Source of the DNA: Blastococcus sp. TF02A-26
GTDB lineage: Bacteria; Actinomycetota; Actinomycetes; Mycobacteriales; Geodermatophilaceae
Length of the DNA stretch: 64,000 nucleotides
Direction: 5' to 3'
Assembly: GCF_003319125.1 (NCBI RefSeq)
Contig: NZ_QOHG01000002.1
Location: 186,001 to 250,000, forward strand
A program made the position numbers and the translations under genes. Below, piece after piece: positions 16,767 to 25,604 of the stretch (its first letter is position 1; each line of letters begins with the position of its first letter). The notes under the pieces are model-generated. The model was not told the origin of the DNA and did not search any database. It saw nothing but the letters and a program-made list of their open reading frames with translations.

Positions 16767-18319
16767 TACTCCGCGACGTGCGAGCCGGGGCGGCGGCCCT
16801 GGCCGCGGTAGGAGCTCGACCGGCGCTCGCCGCCGTACGGGCGGTCACCCGAGGGGCGCTCGCCGTAGGGGCGCTCGGAGCGCTGGCCGTAGGGCCGCTC
16901 CGACCGCTCGCCCGACGACCGCTCGCCGTAGGGACGACGGGGACGGTCACCGTCGCGACGGGGACGGTCGCCGTCCCGGCGCGGACGACGGCCACCGGGG
17001 CCACCGTGCCCGCCGGCGGGCCGGCGGGACTCGCGGACCGGACGCTCGACGGGCTCGACGTGCACGCCCGTGGCGACCAGCTCGGCGATCGGCTCGTCAC
17101 CGGGGCGGACCCGGCTGACGACCGGGTCGACCTTGGCCGACCGGAAGCGACGCTTGGACTGGCCGACCTGGTCGGGCAGCAGCAGCGAGACCACGACGCC
17201 CGCGGCACCGGCGCGCGCGGTGCGGCCGGAGCGGTGCAGGTAGGTCTTGTGGTCGGCCGGCGGGTCGTAGTGGATGACCAGCGAGACGTCGTCGACGTGG
17301 ATGCCGCGGGCGGCGACGTCGGTGGCGACCAGCACCGGGCTGCGGGCATCGGTGAACGCCTCCAGCGCGCGGCGGCGGGCCGACTGCGGCAGACCACCGT
17401 GGATGGCCTCGGCCTTGATGCCGACGGCCTGGAGGTTCTCCGCCAGCCGGTCGGCGCCGAGCTGGGTGCGGACGAACACGATCGTCCGGCCCGGACGGGC
17501 GGCCAGCTCCTGGGTCACCGGCACCTTGTCGCGGAACGCGACGCTGTAGGCCAGGTGCTCGGCCGGCGGCGCGTCGTCGCCGGCCCGCTGGACCTCGTGC
17601 CGGGCCGGGTCCTTGAGGTAGCGGCGGATCAGCGAGTCGACCTCGCCGTCCAGCGTCGCCGAGAACAGCAGCCGCTGGGCGTCGGGGCGGGTCTGGTCGA
17701 GCAGCTCCTTGACCACCGGCAGGAAGCCGAGGTCGGACATGAAGTCGGCCTCGTCGACGATGGAGACCTCGATCTCCTCGAGGGTCACCTCGCCCTGGCT
17801 GATCAGGTCCTGCAGGCGGCCCGGGGTCGCGATGACGACGTCGACTCCGCGGCGCATCTGCTGGATCTGCCGGTACATCGACGCACCGCCGTAGACCGCG
17901 GCGATCTGCACGCCGACGGCCTGGCCCAGCGGGGCGAGGTTGTCGTGCACCTGCTGGGCGAGCTCGCGGGTCGGCACGAGCACCAGCCCGCGCGGCGACC
18001 GGCGGCCCTGGCCGGGCTGCGCACCGAGACGGGCCAGCATGGGCAGGCCGAAGGCCAGCGTCTTGCCGGAGCCGGTGGCGGCCTTGCCGAGCACGTCGCG
18101 GCCGGCGAGGGCGTCCGGCAGGGCGGAGGCCTGGATGGCGAACGGGTGGCGGATGCCGCGCCGCTCCAGCGCGGTCACCAGCTGCTGGGGAAGGCCCAGC
18201 TGGCCGAAGGTCGGGCCGGTCGGCTCCGCCTCGGCCTCGGGGGTGGTCTCGAGGACGGCCTCGGGAGCGGGGGTGGTGTCAGGGGTGTTCTGGACGTCGA
18301 CAGAGTCGAACGAGGACAA
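16766..18319 (-). CDS. DEAD-box RNA helicase
   Basis: ATP-dependent RNA helicase of the RhlE/DeaD type, about 517 residues from the TTG at 18319. Motifs appear in order: the Q-motif region with GIRHPFAIQ, ATGSGKT (Walker A), PTRELA, TPGR, DEAD, SAT, then in the second RecA domain ATDVAARG and HRSGRTAR. The C-terminal 90 residues are Arg/Gly-rich with repeated RPYGER units, typical of RNA-binding tails. The reading frame stays open to ATG 18439, but the extra 40 codons use unusual third bases (TAT, CAA, TCA, CCA), and that ATG abuts a perfect hairpin, whereas the TTG has GGAG 8 bases upstream. The start is therefore uncertain. A long structured leader would suit cold or self-regulation. Confidence 0.85.
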   Translation of the reverse strand: MSSFDSVDVQNTPDTTPAPEAVLETTPEAEAEPTGPTFGQLGLPQQLVTALERRGIRHPFAIQASALPDALAGRDVLGKAATGSGKTLAFGLPMLARLGAQPGQGRRSPRGLVLVPTRELAQQVHDNLAPLGQAVGVQIAAVYGGASMYRQIQQMRRGVDVVIATPGRLQDLISQGEVTLEEIEVSIVDEADFMSDLGFLPVVKELLDQTRPDAQRLLFSATLDGEVDSLIRRYLKDPARHEVQRAGDDAPPAEHLAYSVAFRDKVPVTQELAARPGRTIVFVRTQLGADRLAENLQAVGIKAEAIHGGLPQSARRRALEAFTDARSPVLVATDVAARGIHVDDVSLVIHYDPPADHKTYLHRSGRTARAGAAGVVVSLLLPDQVGQSKRRFRSAKVDPVVSRVRPGDEPIAELVATGVHVEPVERPVRESRRPAGGHGGPGGRRPRRDGDRPRRDGDRPRRPYGERSSGERSERPYGQRSERPYGERPSGDRPYGGERRSSSYRGQGRRPGSHVAE

Positions 18320-18440
18320 GCGGGGACTCCGATACAGCTCGGGCGCGTCCCGTGGTGATTGCGCGGACACCGGACCGGCGTCCTCACTGGCGATCGCTCG
18401 CGTCGCAGGGGACGACCGGATCTGCACGGATGCGCTCATG

Positions 18441-18459
18441 CCCGGACGGACCGTCCGGG
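18441..18459 (-). promoter_or_regulatory. Perfect 9-base-pair stem upstream of the helicase gene
   Basis: CCCGGACGG and CCGTCCGGG flank a single base. In RNA the centre must open slightly to form a loop. It would lie in the 5' leader if translation starts at 18319, or directly abut the alternative ATG at 18439. Confidence 0.4.
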
Positions 18460-18552
18460 AGGATGACCGGCTCCTGCCGGTGCACCCAGGTTAGCAGCGG
18501 GAACGGCCCGTCTGTTCCCCCGGCCGGGGGTGGCCGTGGTCACCGCCGCAGG

Positions 18553-19626
18553 TCAGGGAGCCAGTTCCGCGTACCCGGGCCGGACGACGTCGGTCAGCAG
18601 CCGGGCCCGCTCGGCCTCGTCGAGGAACGCCGCGGCCAGCGCGCGCTCCGTCACCGTCTGCACGTCCGACCACCCCCACCCGAAGGCGGCGGCGACGTCG
18701 GCCAGCTCGCTGGTCACGCTCACGCCGCTCATCAGCCGGTTGTCGGTGTTGACCGTGACGGCGAAGCCCGCGCGGTGCAGCCGGTCCACCGGGTGGTCGG
18801 CGAGCGAGGGGTACGCGCCGGTCTGCACGTTGGACGACGGCGCGATCTCCAGCGGGACCTGCTCGTCGCGCACCCGCCGTGCCAGGGGCCCGAGGGTGCC
18901 GTCGGCGGCGACCTCGTCGGCGATCCGCACCCCGTGCCCGAGCCGCTCGGCGCGGGCACCGTCGAGGGCAGCGCGGATGCTGTCGACGCCGGCCGCCTCG
19001 CCCGCGTGGATGGTGCGGTGCGCCCCGGCGCGGTCGAGCAGGGCGATCGCCGAGGGGAGCCGGTCGGGCGGGAAGCCGATCTCGGGGCCGGCCAGGTCGA
19101 AGCCGACCACCCCGGCGTCGCGGTAGCGGACGACGAGGCCGGCCACCTCGTCCCACCGGTCGGCCTGGCGCATGGCGCACAGCAGCGCCCCGACCCGGAT
19201 CGGCGTCCCGGCCGCGGCGGCCTCGGCGCTGCCTGCGGCGAAGCCGTCGAGGATCGCCTCCACGACCTCCTCGATCGGCGTGCCCTCCGCGGTCCCGAGC
19301 TCCGGCGCCATGCGCACCTCGGCGTAGACGACACCGTCGGCGGCGAGATCCAGCGCGCACTCGCGGGCGACCCGCTGCACCGCCTCGGGCCGCTGCATCA
19401 CCCCGACGGTGTGGGCGAACGTCTCCAGGTAGCGCACCAGCGAGCCCGAGTCGGCGGCCTCGCGGAACCAGGTGCCCAGCGTCTCGGCGTCGCCGGCGGG
19501 CAGGTCGCGGTAGCCGGTCTCGTCGGCGAGCTCGAGCACCGTCTGGGGCCGCAGCCCGCCGTCCAGGTGGTCGTGCAGCAGCACCTTGGGCGCGCGGCGC
19601 AGCTGCTCGGCGGAGAGCGCGGCCAT
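18553..19626 (-). CDS. add: Adenosine deaminase
   Basis: A 357-residue zinc hydrolase that deaminates adenosine and deoxyadenosine to the inosine forms used by the purine phosphorylase. Zinc and catalytic motifs: HDHLDG near residues 18-23, AEVRMAP, the GPEIGFP substrate region, the catalytic HAGE, RLGHGV, PLEIAPSSN and VNTDN. In M. tuberculosis and Streptomyces add follows deoA directly; here an ABC-2 exporter pair lies between them, and the add ATG shares one base with the permease stop (TGATG), so translation is coupled. Gene length is normal for the family. Confidence 0.93.
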   Translation of the reverse strand: MAALSAEQLRRAPKVLLHDHLDGGLRPQTVLELADETGYRDLPAGDAETLGTWFREAADSGSLVRYLETFAHTVGVMQRPEAVQRVARECALDLAADGVVYAEVRMAPELGTAEGTPIEEVVEAILDGFAAGSAEAAAAGTPIRVGALLCAMRQADRWDEVAGLVVRYRDAGVVGFDLAGPEIGFPPDRLPSAIALLDRAGAHRTIHAGEAAGVDSIRAALDGARAERLGHGVRIADEVAADGTLGPLARRVRDEQVPLEIAPSSNVQTGAYPSLADHPVDRLHRAGFAVTVNTDNRLMSGVSVTSELADVAAAFGWGWSDVQTVTERALAAAFLDEAERARLLTDVVRPGYAELAP

Positions 19627-20444
19627 CAGTCGGTCCCCCGGTCCTGCCAGCGGAAGGTCAGGACGCACAGGACCAGCCCGGCGACGCACCACAACCCCAG
19701 CACGATCGCGACGCGGCCCAGCTCCCAGGAGCCGGCCGGCTCGTCGGCGGCGAGGGCGTCGGGCAGGTAGACCGAGCGGAAGCCCTGCGCCATCCACTTC
19801 AGCGGGAAGACCGACGCGACCGTCTGCATCCAGGTCGGGATCTGGCTGAACTGGAAGAAGACCCCGGAGATGAACTGCAGCACCAGCGCGATCGGCGTGA
19901 TCATCGCCGAGGCCGAGCGGCCGGTGCGGGCGAGGCTGGAGACCGCGATGCCCAGCAGCGTGCACGCCGCCGCACCGAGCAGCGCGACCCAGGCGAAGGT
20001 CAGCCAGTCGGTGCCGCTGGGCAGCCCCACGCCGTAGAAGACCCGGCCGACCAGCAGCAGGATCACCAGGATGGCGACCGTCGTCGCCAGGACCTGCACG
20101 ACCTTGCCGACGAAGTAGGCGCTGCGCGGCATCGGCGTGCCCGCGAGGTGCTTCAGCGTCCCGTCGGAGCGTTCGGTGGCGATGCTGATCGCCATGTTCT
20201 GCAGGCTGACGCCGAGGATGCCCGCCGCGAGGATCCCGGGCAGGAAGTACTGGGTGAACGGGATCCCGAGACCGATGTCGTAGTCCAGGACCGCCCCGAA
20301 GACGACGAGCAGGATCACCGGCAGGGCGAGGCTGAACACCACCGACTCGCGCTGGCGGAAGAACTCCTTGAGCTCGACGCCGGCACGGGTCCGGTAGACC
20401 GCGCCCAGCGGGGGGAGGCTCGGCTGCTGCTGCACGGCGGTCAC
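19626..20444 (-). CDS. ABC-2 type transporter permease
   Basis: A 272-residue inner-membrane protein with six predicted spans and the ABC-2 layout: a cytoplasmic N-terminus (ELKEFFRQRESVVF), a first helix LALPVILLVVFGAVL, and the conserved late segment FISGVFFQFSQIPTWMQ before the last helices. It forms the channel of an exporter with the ATPase encoded just upstream, overlapping it by 4 bases. Such pairs export drugs, lipids or polysaccharide. Its stop overlaps the start of add. Position inside a salvage operon suggests it may protect against toxic nucleoside analogues, or may merely be a recent insertion; both are inference. Confidence 0.85.
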   Translation of the reverse strand: MTAVQQQPSLPPLGAVYRTRAGVELKEFFRQRESVVFSLALPVILLVVFGAVLDYDIGLGIPFTQYFLPGILAAGILGVSLQNMAISIATERSDGTLKHLAGTPMPRSAYFVGKVVQVLATTVAILVILLLVGRVFYGVGLPSGTDWLTFAWVALLGAAACTLLGIAVSSLARTGRSASAMITPIALVLQFISGVFFQFSQIPTWMQTVASVFPLKWMAQGFRSVYLPDALAADEPAGSWELGRVAIVLGLWCVAGLVLCVLTFRWQDRGTD

Positions 20445-21364
20445 GCGGTGCGCTCCTCGGGGGTCGGCTGGCCGATCATCCGCAGGTACACGTCCTCGAG
20501 GGTGGGCCGGGCGACGGCCAGGTCGGGCACCTCGCCGCCGAAGCGGGCGGCCAGCTCCGCGACCAGCGCGGTCGGCGCGTGGGTGTCGTGGGTGCGCCGG
20601 ACGCCGTCCTCGGTCCAGCTGACCACGGCCGGCGCGCTCCCCCGGCCGCCGAGCGCGGAGGGGACGGCGACCTCGACCAGCCGGCCGCGGGCGATGACCC
20701 CCACCCGGTCGGCCAGCGCCTCGGCCTCGTCCAGGTAGTGGGTGGTCAGCAGCATGGTCGTGCCCAGGTCGCGCAGCGAGCGGATGAGCGACCAGAACTG
20801 GCGCCGCGCCTCCGGGTCGAAGCCGGTGGTCGGCTCGTCGAGGAAGAGCAGGGTGGGCCGCCCGACGATGCCCAGCGCGACGTCCAGACGGCGCCGCTGA
20901 CCACCGGACAGCGCCCGGCCGCGGACGCCGGCCTTCTCGGTCAGCCCGACGAGCTCGAGCACCTCGTCCGGGTCGCGCGGGTCCGAGTAGTACGACGCCT
21001 GCGAGCGCACCAGCTCCCGGCAGGTCAGCTGGCTGTCCCCGGCGCCGGACTGCAGCACGATGCCCAGCTGCGCCTTCCAGCGCCGGCCACCGGTGGCGGG
21101 GTCCTGACCGAGGACCCGCACCTCACCGGCGTCGCGCCGCCGGAAGCCCTCGCAGATCTCCACCGTCGTCGTCTTGCCGGCGCCGTTCGGGCCGAGCAGC
21201 GCGAAGATCTCGCCACGGTGGATGTCGAGGTCCAGGCCGTCCACCGCGGTGGACGAGCCGTAGCGGCGCACCAGCCCGCGGACGGAGATGGCGGCCTCGG
21301 GGTCCAGCGGGAGGTCGGGACGGGGCGCGGCGCTCGCCGTCGGTACCGCGGTCGGACTGCTCAC
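20441..21364 (-). CDS. ABC-2 type transporter ATP-binding protein
   Basis: A 307-residue ABC ATPase of the DrrA/daunorubicin-resistance group. Walker A is GPNGAGKTTT near residues 54-63; the Q-loop is at GIVLQSG; the signature is LSGGQRRRLDVALGIVG; Walker B is LLFLDEPTTGFDP; and the H-loop is LLTTHYLDEAE. The C-terminal 80 residues form the small accessory domain ending with TLEDVYLRMIG. GTG start at 21364 lies 28 bases after the deoA stop, so it may be expressed from the same transcript. It overlaps the permease gene by 4 bases. Substrate unknown. Confidence 0.88.
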   Translation of the reverse strand: MSSPTAVPTASAAPRPDLPLDPEAAISVRGLVRRYGSSTAVDGLDLDIHRGEIFALLGPNGAGKTTTVEICEGFRRRDAGEVRVLGQDPATGGRRWKAQLGIVLQSGAGDSQLTCRELVRSQASYYSDPRDPDEVLELVGLTEKAGVRGRALSGGQRRRLDVALGIVGRPTLLFLDEPTTGFDPEARRQFWSLIRSLRDLGTTMLLTTHYLDEAEALADRVGVIARGRLVEVAVPSALGGRGSAPAVVSWTEDGVRRTHDTHAPTALVAELAARFGGEVPDLAVARPTLEDVYLRMIGQPTPEERTA

Positions 21365-21392
21365 GAGAGGACAGTCTCCCCCTGGTCCCCGG

Positions 21393-22673
21393 TCACCCGG
21401 TGATGCGGTCCAGGACCAGCGGCAGCGGACGGTCGTCGGTGTCGACGCCGATCGCTCCCTCGAGCGCCTCCAGCGCGCGCGGGATCCGGGCGGCGTCGTC
21501 GGTCTGCAGCTCCAGCAGCGGCTGGCCGGCGGTCACCGTCTCCCCCACCGTCGCCGTCCAGGTCACGCCCGCGGCGGCCGACACCGGGTCCTCCTTGCGC
21601 GCCCGGCCGGCGCCCAGCCGCCACGCGGCGACGCCGAGGGCGTAGGCGTCCAGGCGGGTGAGGGTGCCGGTGGCCGGCGCGGTCACCACGTGCCGCTCGG
21701 CGGGCTGCGGCAACGGCGCGTCCGGGTCCCCGCCCTGGGCGGCGATCATCCGGCGCCACACGTCCATGGCGCGGCCGTCGCGCAGCGCGTCGGCCGGGTC
21801 CACCTCGTCCCGTCCGGCGCCGGCGAGCATCTCCCGAGCCAGGGCGAGGGTCAGCTCGACGACGTCGGCCGGCCCGCCCCCGGCGAGCACCTCGACCGAC
21901 TCGGCCACCTCGACGGCGTTGCCCGCGGCGCGGCCCAGCGGGCGGTCCATCGCGGTCACCAGCGCCACGGTGCGCACCCCGGCGGCCTCCCCCAGCCCGA
22001 CCATCGTGCGGGCCAGCTCGCGGGAGGCGTCGGGGTCCTTCATGAACGCGCCGGAGCCGGTCTTCACGTCCAGCACCAGCGCGTCGGCGCCCTCGGCGAT
22101 CTTCTTGCTCATGATCGAGCTGGCGATCAGCGGGATCGACTCCACCGTGCCGGTGACGTCGCGCAGCGCGTACAGCTTCTTGTCCGCCGGGGCGAGGTCG
22201 TTGCCCGCCGCGCAGACGACGGCGCCGACGTCGCGCAGCTGCCGGAGGTAGGCCTCCTCGTGCACGTCGGCCCGCCAGCCGGGGATCGCCTCGAGCTTGT
22301 CCAGCGTGCCGCCGGTGTGCCCGAGCCCGCGGCCGGACAGCTGGGGCACCGCCACCCCGCAGGCCGCGACCAGCGGCGCGAGCGGCAGAGTGATCTTGTC
22401 GCCGACGCCGCCGGTGGAGTGCTTGTCGGCGGTCGGCCGGCCCAGCGAGGACAGGTCCTTGCGCTCGCCGGAGTCGATCATCGCCTGGGTCCAGGCGGCC
22501 AGCTCCGCGGGCGTCATGCCGCGGAAGAACACCGCCATCAGCAGCGCGCTGATCTGCTCGTCGGGCACCTGCCCGGCGGTGTAGGCACCGATGACCCAGC
22601 GGATCTGGTCCCCGGTGAGCTCGACGCCGTCCCGCTTGGCGCGGATGACGTCGATGGCGTCGAAGGCGCTCAC
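21393..22673 (-). CDS. deoA: Thymidine phosphorylase
   Basis: A 426-residue enzyme converting thymidine or deoxyuridine and phosphate to the base and deoxyribose-1-phosphate. The family signature GRGLGHTGGTLDKLE and the phosphate-binding KHSTGGVGDK are both present, with SSIMSKKIAEG and VLDVKTGSGAFMKD following, and the C-terminal all-beta domain carries LGAGRARKEDPV. GTG 22673 overlaps the cdd stop in a GTGA junction. The preceding genes import and deaminate nucleosides, so this is the phosphorolysis step of one operon. Product deoxyribose-1-phosphate would need the phosphomutase at 4773 before DeoC can use it. Confidence 0.93.
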   Translation of the reverse strand: MSAFDAIDVIRAKRDGVELTGDQIRWVIGAYTAGQVPDEQISALLMAVFFRGMTPAELAAWTQAMIDSGERKDLSSLGRPTADKHSTGGVGDKITLPLAPLVAACGVAVPQLSGRGLGHTGGTLDKLEAIPGWRADVHEEAYLRQLRDVGAVVCAAGNDLAPADKKLYALRDVTGTVESIPLIASSIMSKKIAEGADALVLDVKTGSGAFMKDPDASRELARTMVGLGEAAGVRTVALVTAMDRPLGRAAGNAVEVAESVEVLAGGGPADVVELTLALAREMLAGAGRDEVDPADALRDGRAMDVWRRMIAAQGGDPDAPLPQPAERHVVTAPATGTLTRLDAYALGVAAWRLGAGRARKEDPVSAAAGVTWTATVGETVTAGQPLLELQTDDAARIPRALEALEGAIGVDTDDRPLPLVLDRITG

Positions 22674-23086
22674 GAGCCCTGTCCCCGCGCCTCGGCCGCG
22701 AGCAGGTCGTCCGGCCCGAAGGCATCGGGCAGCACCTCGCGCATCGGCACGATGCCCAGCGAGACGGTCTCGATGAGCATGTCGGCGCCGCCGTGCTCCC
22801 ACAGCAGCTGCCGGCAGCGCCCGCACGGCATGAGGGGCTGCCCGTCCCCGCCGACGCAGGCCACGGCGACCAGCCGGCCGCCGCCGGTGCGGGCGAGGTC
22901 GCTGACCATCCCGCACTCGGCGCACAGCCCCAGGCCGTACGAGGCGTTCTCCACGTTGCAGCCGGTGACCACGCGGCCGTCCTGCACCAGGCCCGCGACC
23001 CCCACCGGGAAACGCGAGTACGGGGCGTAGGCGTGGGTCATCGCCTCGCGCGCCGCGCTGCGCAGCGCGTCCCAGTCGATCTCCAC
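22670..23086 (-). CDS. cdd: Cytidine deaminase
   Basis: A 138-residue zinc enzyme that converts cytidine and deoxycytidine to uridine forms. The signature is clear: YAPYSRFPVG, CNVENASYG, the zinc and catalytic CAE in GLCAECGM, and the zinc pair PCGRC. The small tetrameric Cys-Cys-Cys zinc type is expected. Start chosen at GTG 23086, which shares a base with the TAG stop of the upstream permease (TAGTG). Its stop overlaps deoA by 4 bases, so permease, cdd and deoA are translated as one unit. Confidence 0.93.
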   Translation of the reverse strand: MEIDWDALRSAAREAMTHAYAPYSRFPVGVAGLVQDGRVVTGCNVENASYGLGLCAECGMVSDLARTGGGRLVAVACVGGDGQPLMPCGRCRQLLWEHGGADMLIETVSLGIVPMREVLPDAFGPDDLLAAEARGQGS

Positions 23087-24363
23087 TAGTGCTCCCCTCG
23101 GCGGTAGACCAGTCCGTCGGCCTTGGGCATGCGTAGTCGCTGGGAGGCCAGCGAGAGCACCAGCAGCGTGATCAGGTGCGGGGTGAACGAGACCAGGCCG
23201 GGCGCGAGCTCGTCGATGGTCAGGAAGCCCCACAGCGCCGCCGCGGCGACGACGAGCGCCGCGCCCGCCTGCCAGTACCGAGCCCGCCGCAGCTGCACGA
23301 CCGCGACGACCGCGAGGCCGATCGCGACCAGCAGGAACAGCGCGACGACGGCGCTGCGGCTGCGCAGCTGCAGGGCGTCGGCGAAGCCGAACAGGCCGGC
23401 GCCGGCCGCCAGGCCGCCGGGCCGCCAGTTGCCGAAGATCAGCGCCGCCAGGCCGATGAAGCCACGGCCACCGGTCTGGCCCTCGCGGTAGATCCCGGCG
23501 ATGAAGACCAGGAACACACCGCCGAGGCCGGCCAGCGCGCCGGAGATGATCACCGCGATGTACTTCAGCCGGTAGACCGGCACCCCGAGGGAGTCCGCCG
23601 CGGCCGGGTTCTCGCCGCAGGAGCGCAGCCGCAGACCGAACGCCGTCCGCCACAGGACGACGTAGGAGATCGGCACGAGCAGCACCGCCAGCAGCGTGAG
23701 CAGGCCGATGCCGCTGGTGAGTCCGCGCAGCAGGCCGGCCACGTCGCTGACCAGGAACCAGTGCTTGCCCTCCACGTCGCCCAGCCAGTCCGGGCCGGAC
23801 GACAGCCCGGGCACCGAGAACGTGGGCGGGCCGCCGTCCAGCGACGGCGACTGGGTCGGGCCGCCGCCGGTGTCCTCGGTGTAGATCAGCTCGGAGAGGA
23901 AGCGAGCGACGCCGTCGGCCAGCAGGTTGATCGCGACGCCGGAGACCACGTGGTCGACGCCGAAGGTCACGGTGGCCACGGCGTGCAGCAGGCCGCCGAG
24001 GGCACCGAACAGCACGCCGCCGATCAGGGCGCCGCCCCAGCCCCAGTGCCAGCCGCCGTAGCCGGCTCCCCAGGTGCCGAGGATCATCATCCCCTCGAGG
24101 CCGATGTTCACCACGCCCGCGCGCTCGGAGAACAGGCCGCCCAGGGCGGCGAGCCCGATCGGCACGGCGAGCAGCAGCGCGGCGCCGATCGTCGACGACG
24201 AGGTGAGCGCCTCCTCCCCGGAGACGACCCGGACGATCGAGAAGAGCACCACCAGGGCGACCGCCGCCCACAGGAAGCGCCGCTGGCGGCCACCGCCGGT
24301 CAGCAGGTCGGTCAGCGGGCCACGGCTGAGCCGCGTCCCCTCCGGTGCCGTCGTCGCGCTCAC
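23086..24363 (-). CDS. Nucleoside ABC transporter permease (BmpA-type system, second permease)
   Basis: A 425-residue permease of the branched-chain amino acid/BMP group (Pfam BPD_transp_2), with about ten membrane spans. Typical stretches include ERAGVVNIGLEGMMILG, VDHVVSGVAINLLADG, GLRLRSCGENPAAADSLGVPVYRLKY (the EAA-like coupling loop), and GRGFIGLAALIFGNWRPGG. Homologues in B. subtilis (NupQ-like) and Streptomyces move nucleosides. A hydrophilic insert of about 60 residues around 130-195, with KHWFLVSDV, is longer than in short family members. It overlaps the first permease gene by 4 bases and shares a base with cdd. Confidence 0.87.
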   Translation of the reverse strand: MSATTAPEGTRLSRGPLTDLLTGGGRQRRFLWAAVALVVLFSIVRVVSGEEALTSSSTIGAALLLAVPIGLAALGGLFSERAGVVNIGLEGMMILGTWGAGYGGWHWGWGGALIGGVLFGALGGLLHAVATVTFGVDHVVSGVAINLLADGVARFLSELIYTEDTGGGPTQSPSLDGGPPTFSVPGLSSGPDWLGDVEGKHWFLVSDVAGLLRGLTSGIGLLTLLAVLLVPISYVVLWRTAFGLRLRSCGENPAAADSLGVPVYRLKYIAVIISGALAGLGGVFLVFIAGIYREGQTGGRGFIGLAALIFGNWRPGGLAAGAGLFGFADALQLRSRSAVVALFLLVAIGLAVVAVVQLRRARYWQAGAALVVAAAALWGFLTIDELAPGLVSFTPHLITLLVLSLASQRLRMPKADGLVYRRGEH

Positions 24364-25604
24364 GGGCGGACCCCCTCGGGCTGACCGGGCACGCCGGTGT
24401 AGGTGCGCTGTCCACCGTCGGGGCCGCCCGGGAGGTCCGGTCCGCCACCCCCGCCGCCGTCCCCGGCGTCCGGCGGCGCGCCCGTGGCGGCGGCACCGGC
24501 GCGCTCGGCGGAGCGGCGGGCCAGCCGGCGGGCGATCTCATTGCCGACGACGACGGCGAGCACGATGGTCCCCTGGATGATCGTGACCACCGAGGCGGGG
24601 ATGTCCTCGAACTGCAGCAGCGGCGCGGCCCGGTCCAGGACGCCGAACAGCAGGGCGGCCAGCGCGATGCCGATCGGCGAGTTCCGGCCGAGCAGCGCCA
24701 CCGCGATGCCCAGGAAGCCCAGCCCGGCGGTGAACTCGGTGCCGTACTCGTAGTCCGAGCCGAGGAGGTCGGGCAGGCCGATCAGGCCGGCGACCGCGCC
24801 CGAGATCAGCATGGTGGTGATCACCATGCGGCGGGTGTCGACGCCGCTGGCGGTCGCCGCCGAGGGCGACAGGCCGGTCGCGCGCAGGTCGAAGCCGAAC
24901 CGGGTCCGCGACAGCAGCACCGAGATCGCGATCCCCACGACCACGGCCACGACGAGGAACCCGAACAGCTCGCTGCGCGGCTCCTCCAGCCCCAGCCCGG
25001 TGAGGACGCCGGTGAGGTCGGGGAAGCGGCCCGACTCGGGGATCTCGGCCGTGGTGACGATGCCCGCGCCCTCGGGGCTGCCCTTGAGCGGCCCGGTGAG
25101 CAGGTAGCCGGCCAGCCCGAGCGCGACGAAGTTCAGCATGATCGAGCTGATGACCTCGCTGACGCCGCGGGTCACCTTGAGCACCGCGACGATGCCGGCC
25201 CAGAAGGCACCGACGAGCATCGCCACGACGATGATGAACAGCACGTGGACCGGCGCCGGCAGGTTGACCGCCGCGCCGACCGCGGCGGACAGGATCGTCG
25301 CCAGCCGGTACTGGCCCTCGACGCCGATGTTGAACAGGCCCATCCGGAACGCGACCGAGACCGCCAGACCGGCCAGGAACAGCGGCACGGCCCGGTTGAG
25401 GATCACGACGATCGACTGCACCTGCGCGGCCGGGGTGTCCCCGAGGTTCGTGATGACCTCGAGCGCCGCGAACGGGTTCTCGCCGATCGCGGCGATGACC
25501 AGGCCCGAGATGACCAGGGCCACCACCAGCGCCAGCGCCGGCCCGAGCAGGGCCAGCCCGATACGTCGCGCTCTCCCCACTCCGCCGGGTCCTGCGGGGC
25601 TCAT
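24360..25604 (-). CDS. Nucleoside ABC transporter permease (BmpA-type system, first permease)
   Basis: A 414-residue permease paired with the next gene. Conserved BPD_transp_2 features: VSVAFRMGLFNIGVEGQY, VSEVISSIMLNFVALGL, GFDLRATGLSPSAATASGV (coupling loop) and TAGLGFLGIAVALLGRNSP. The C-terminal 50 residues are a Gly/Pro/Asp-rich cytoplasmic tail with GDGGGGGG, not needed for transport in homologues. The ATG at 25604 overlaps the ATPase stop (ATGA), which fixes this start although the frame is open far upstream. It forms the membrane channel with the 23086-24363 protein. Confidence 0.87.
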   Translation of the reverse strand: MSPAGPGGVGRARRIGLALLGPALALVVALVISGLVIAAIGENPFAALEVITNLGDTPAAQVQSIVVILNRAVPLFLAGLAVSVAFRMGLFNIGVEGQYRLATILSAAVGAAVNLPAPVHVLFIIVVAMLVGAFWAGIVAVLKVTRGVSEVISSIMLNFVALGLAGYLLTGPLKGSPEGAGIVTTAEIPESGRFPDLTGVLTGLGLEEPRSELFGFLVVAVVVGIAISVLLSRTRFGFDLRATGLSPSAATASGVDTRRMVITTMLISGAVAGLIGLPDLLGSDYEYGTEFTAGLGFLGIAVALLGRNSPIGIALAALLFGVLDRAAPLLQFEDIPASVVTIIQGTIVLAVVVGNEIARRLARRSAERAGAAATGAPPDAGDGGGGGGPDLPGGPDGGQRTYTGVPGQPEGVRP

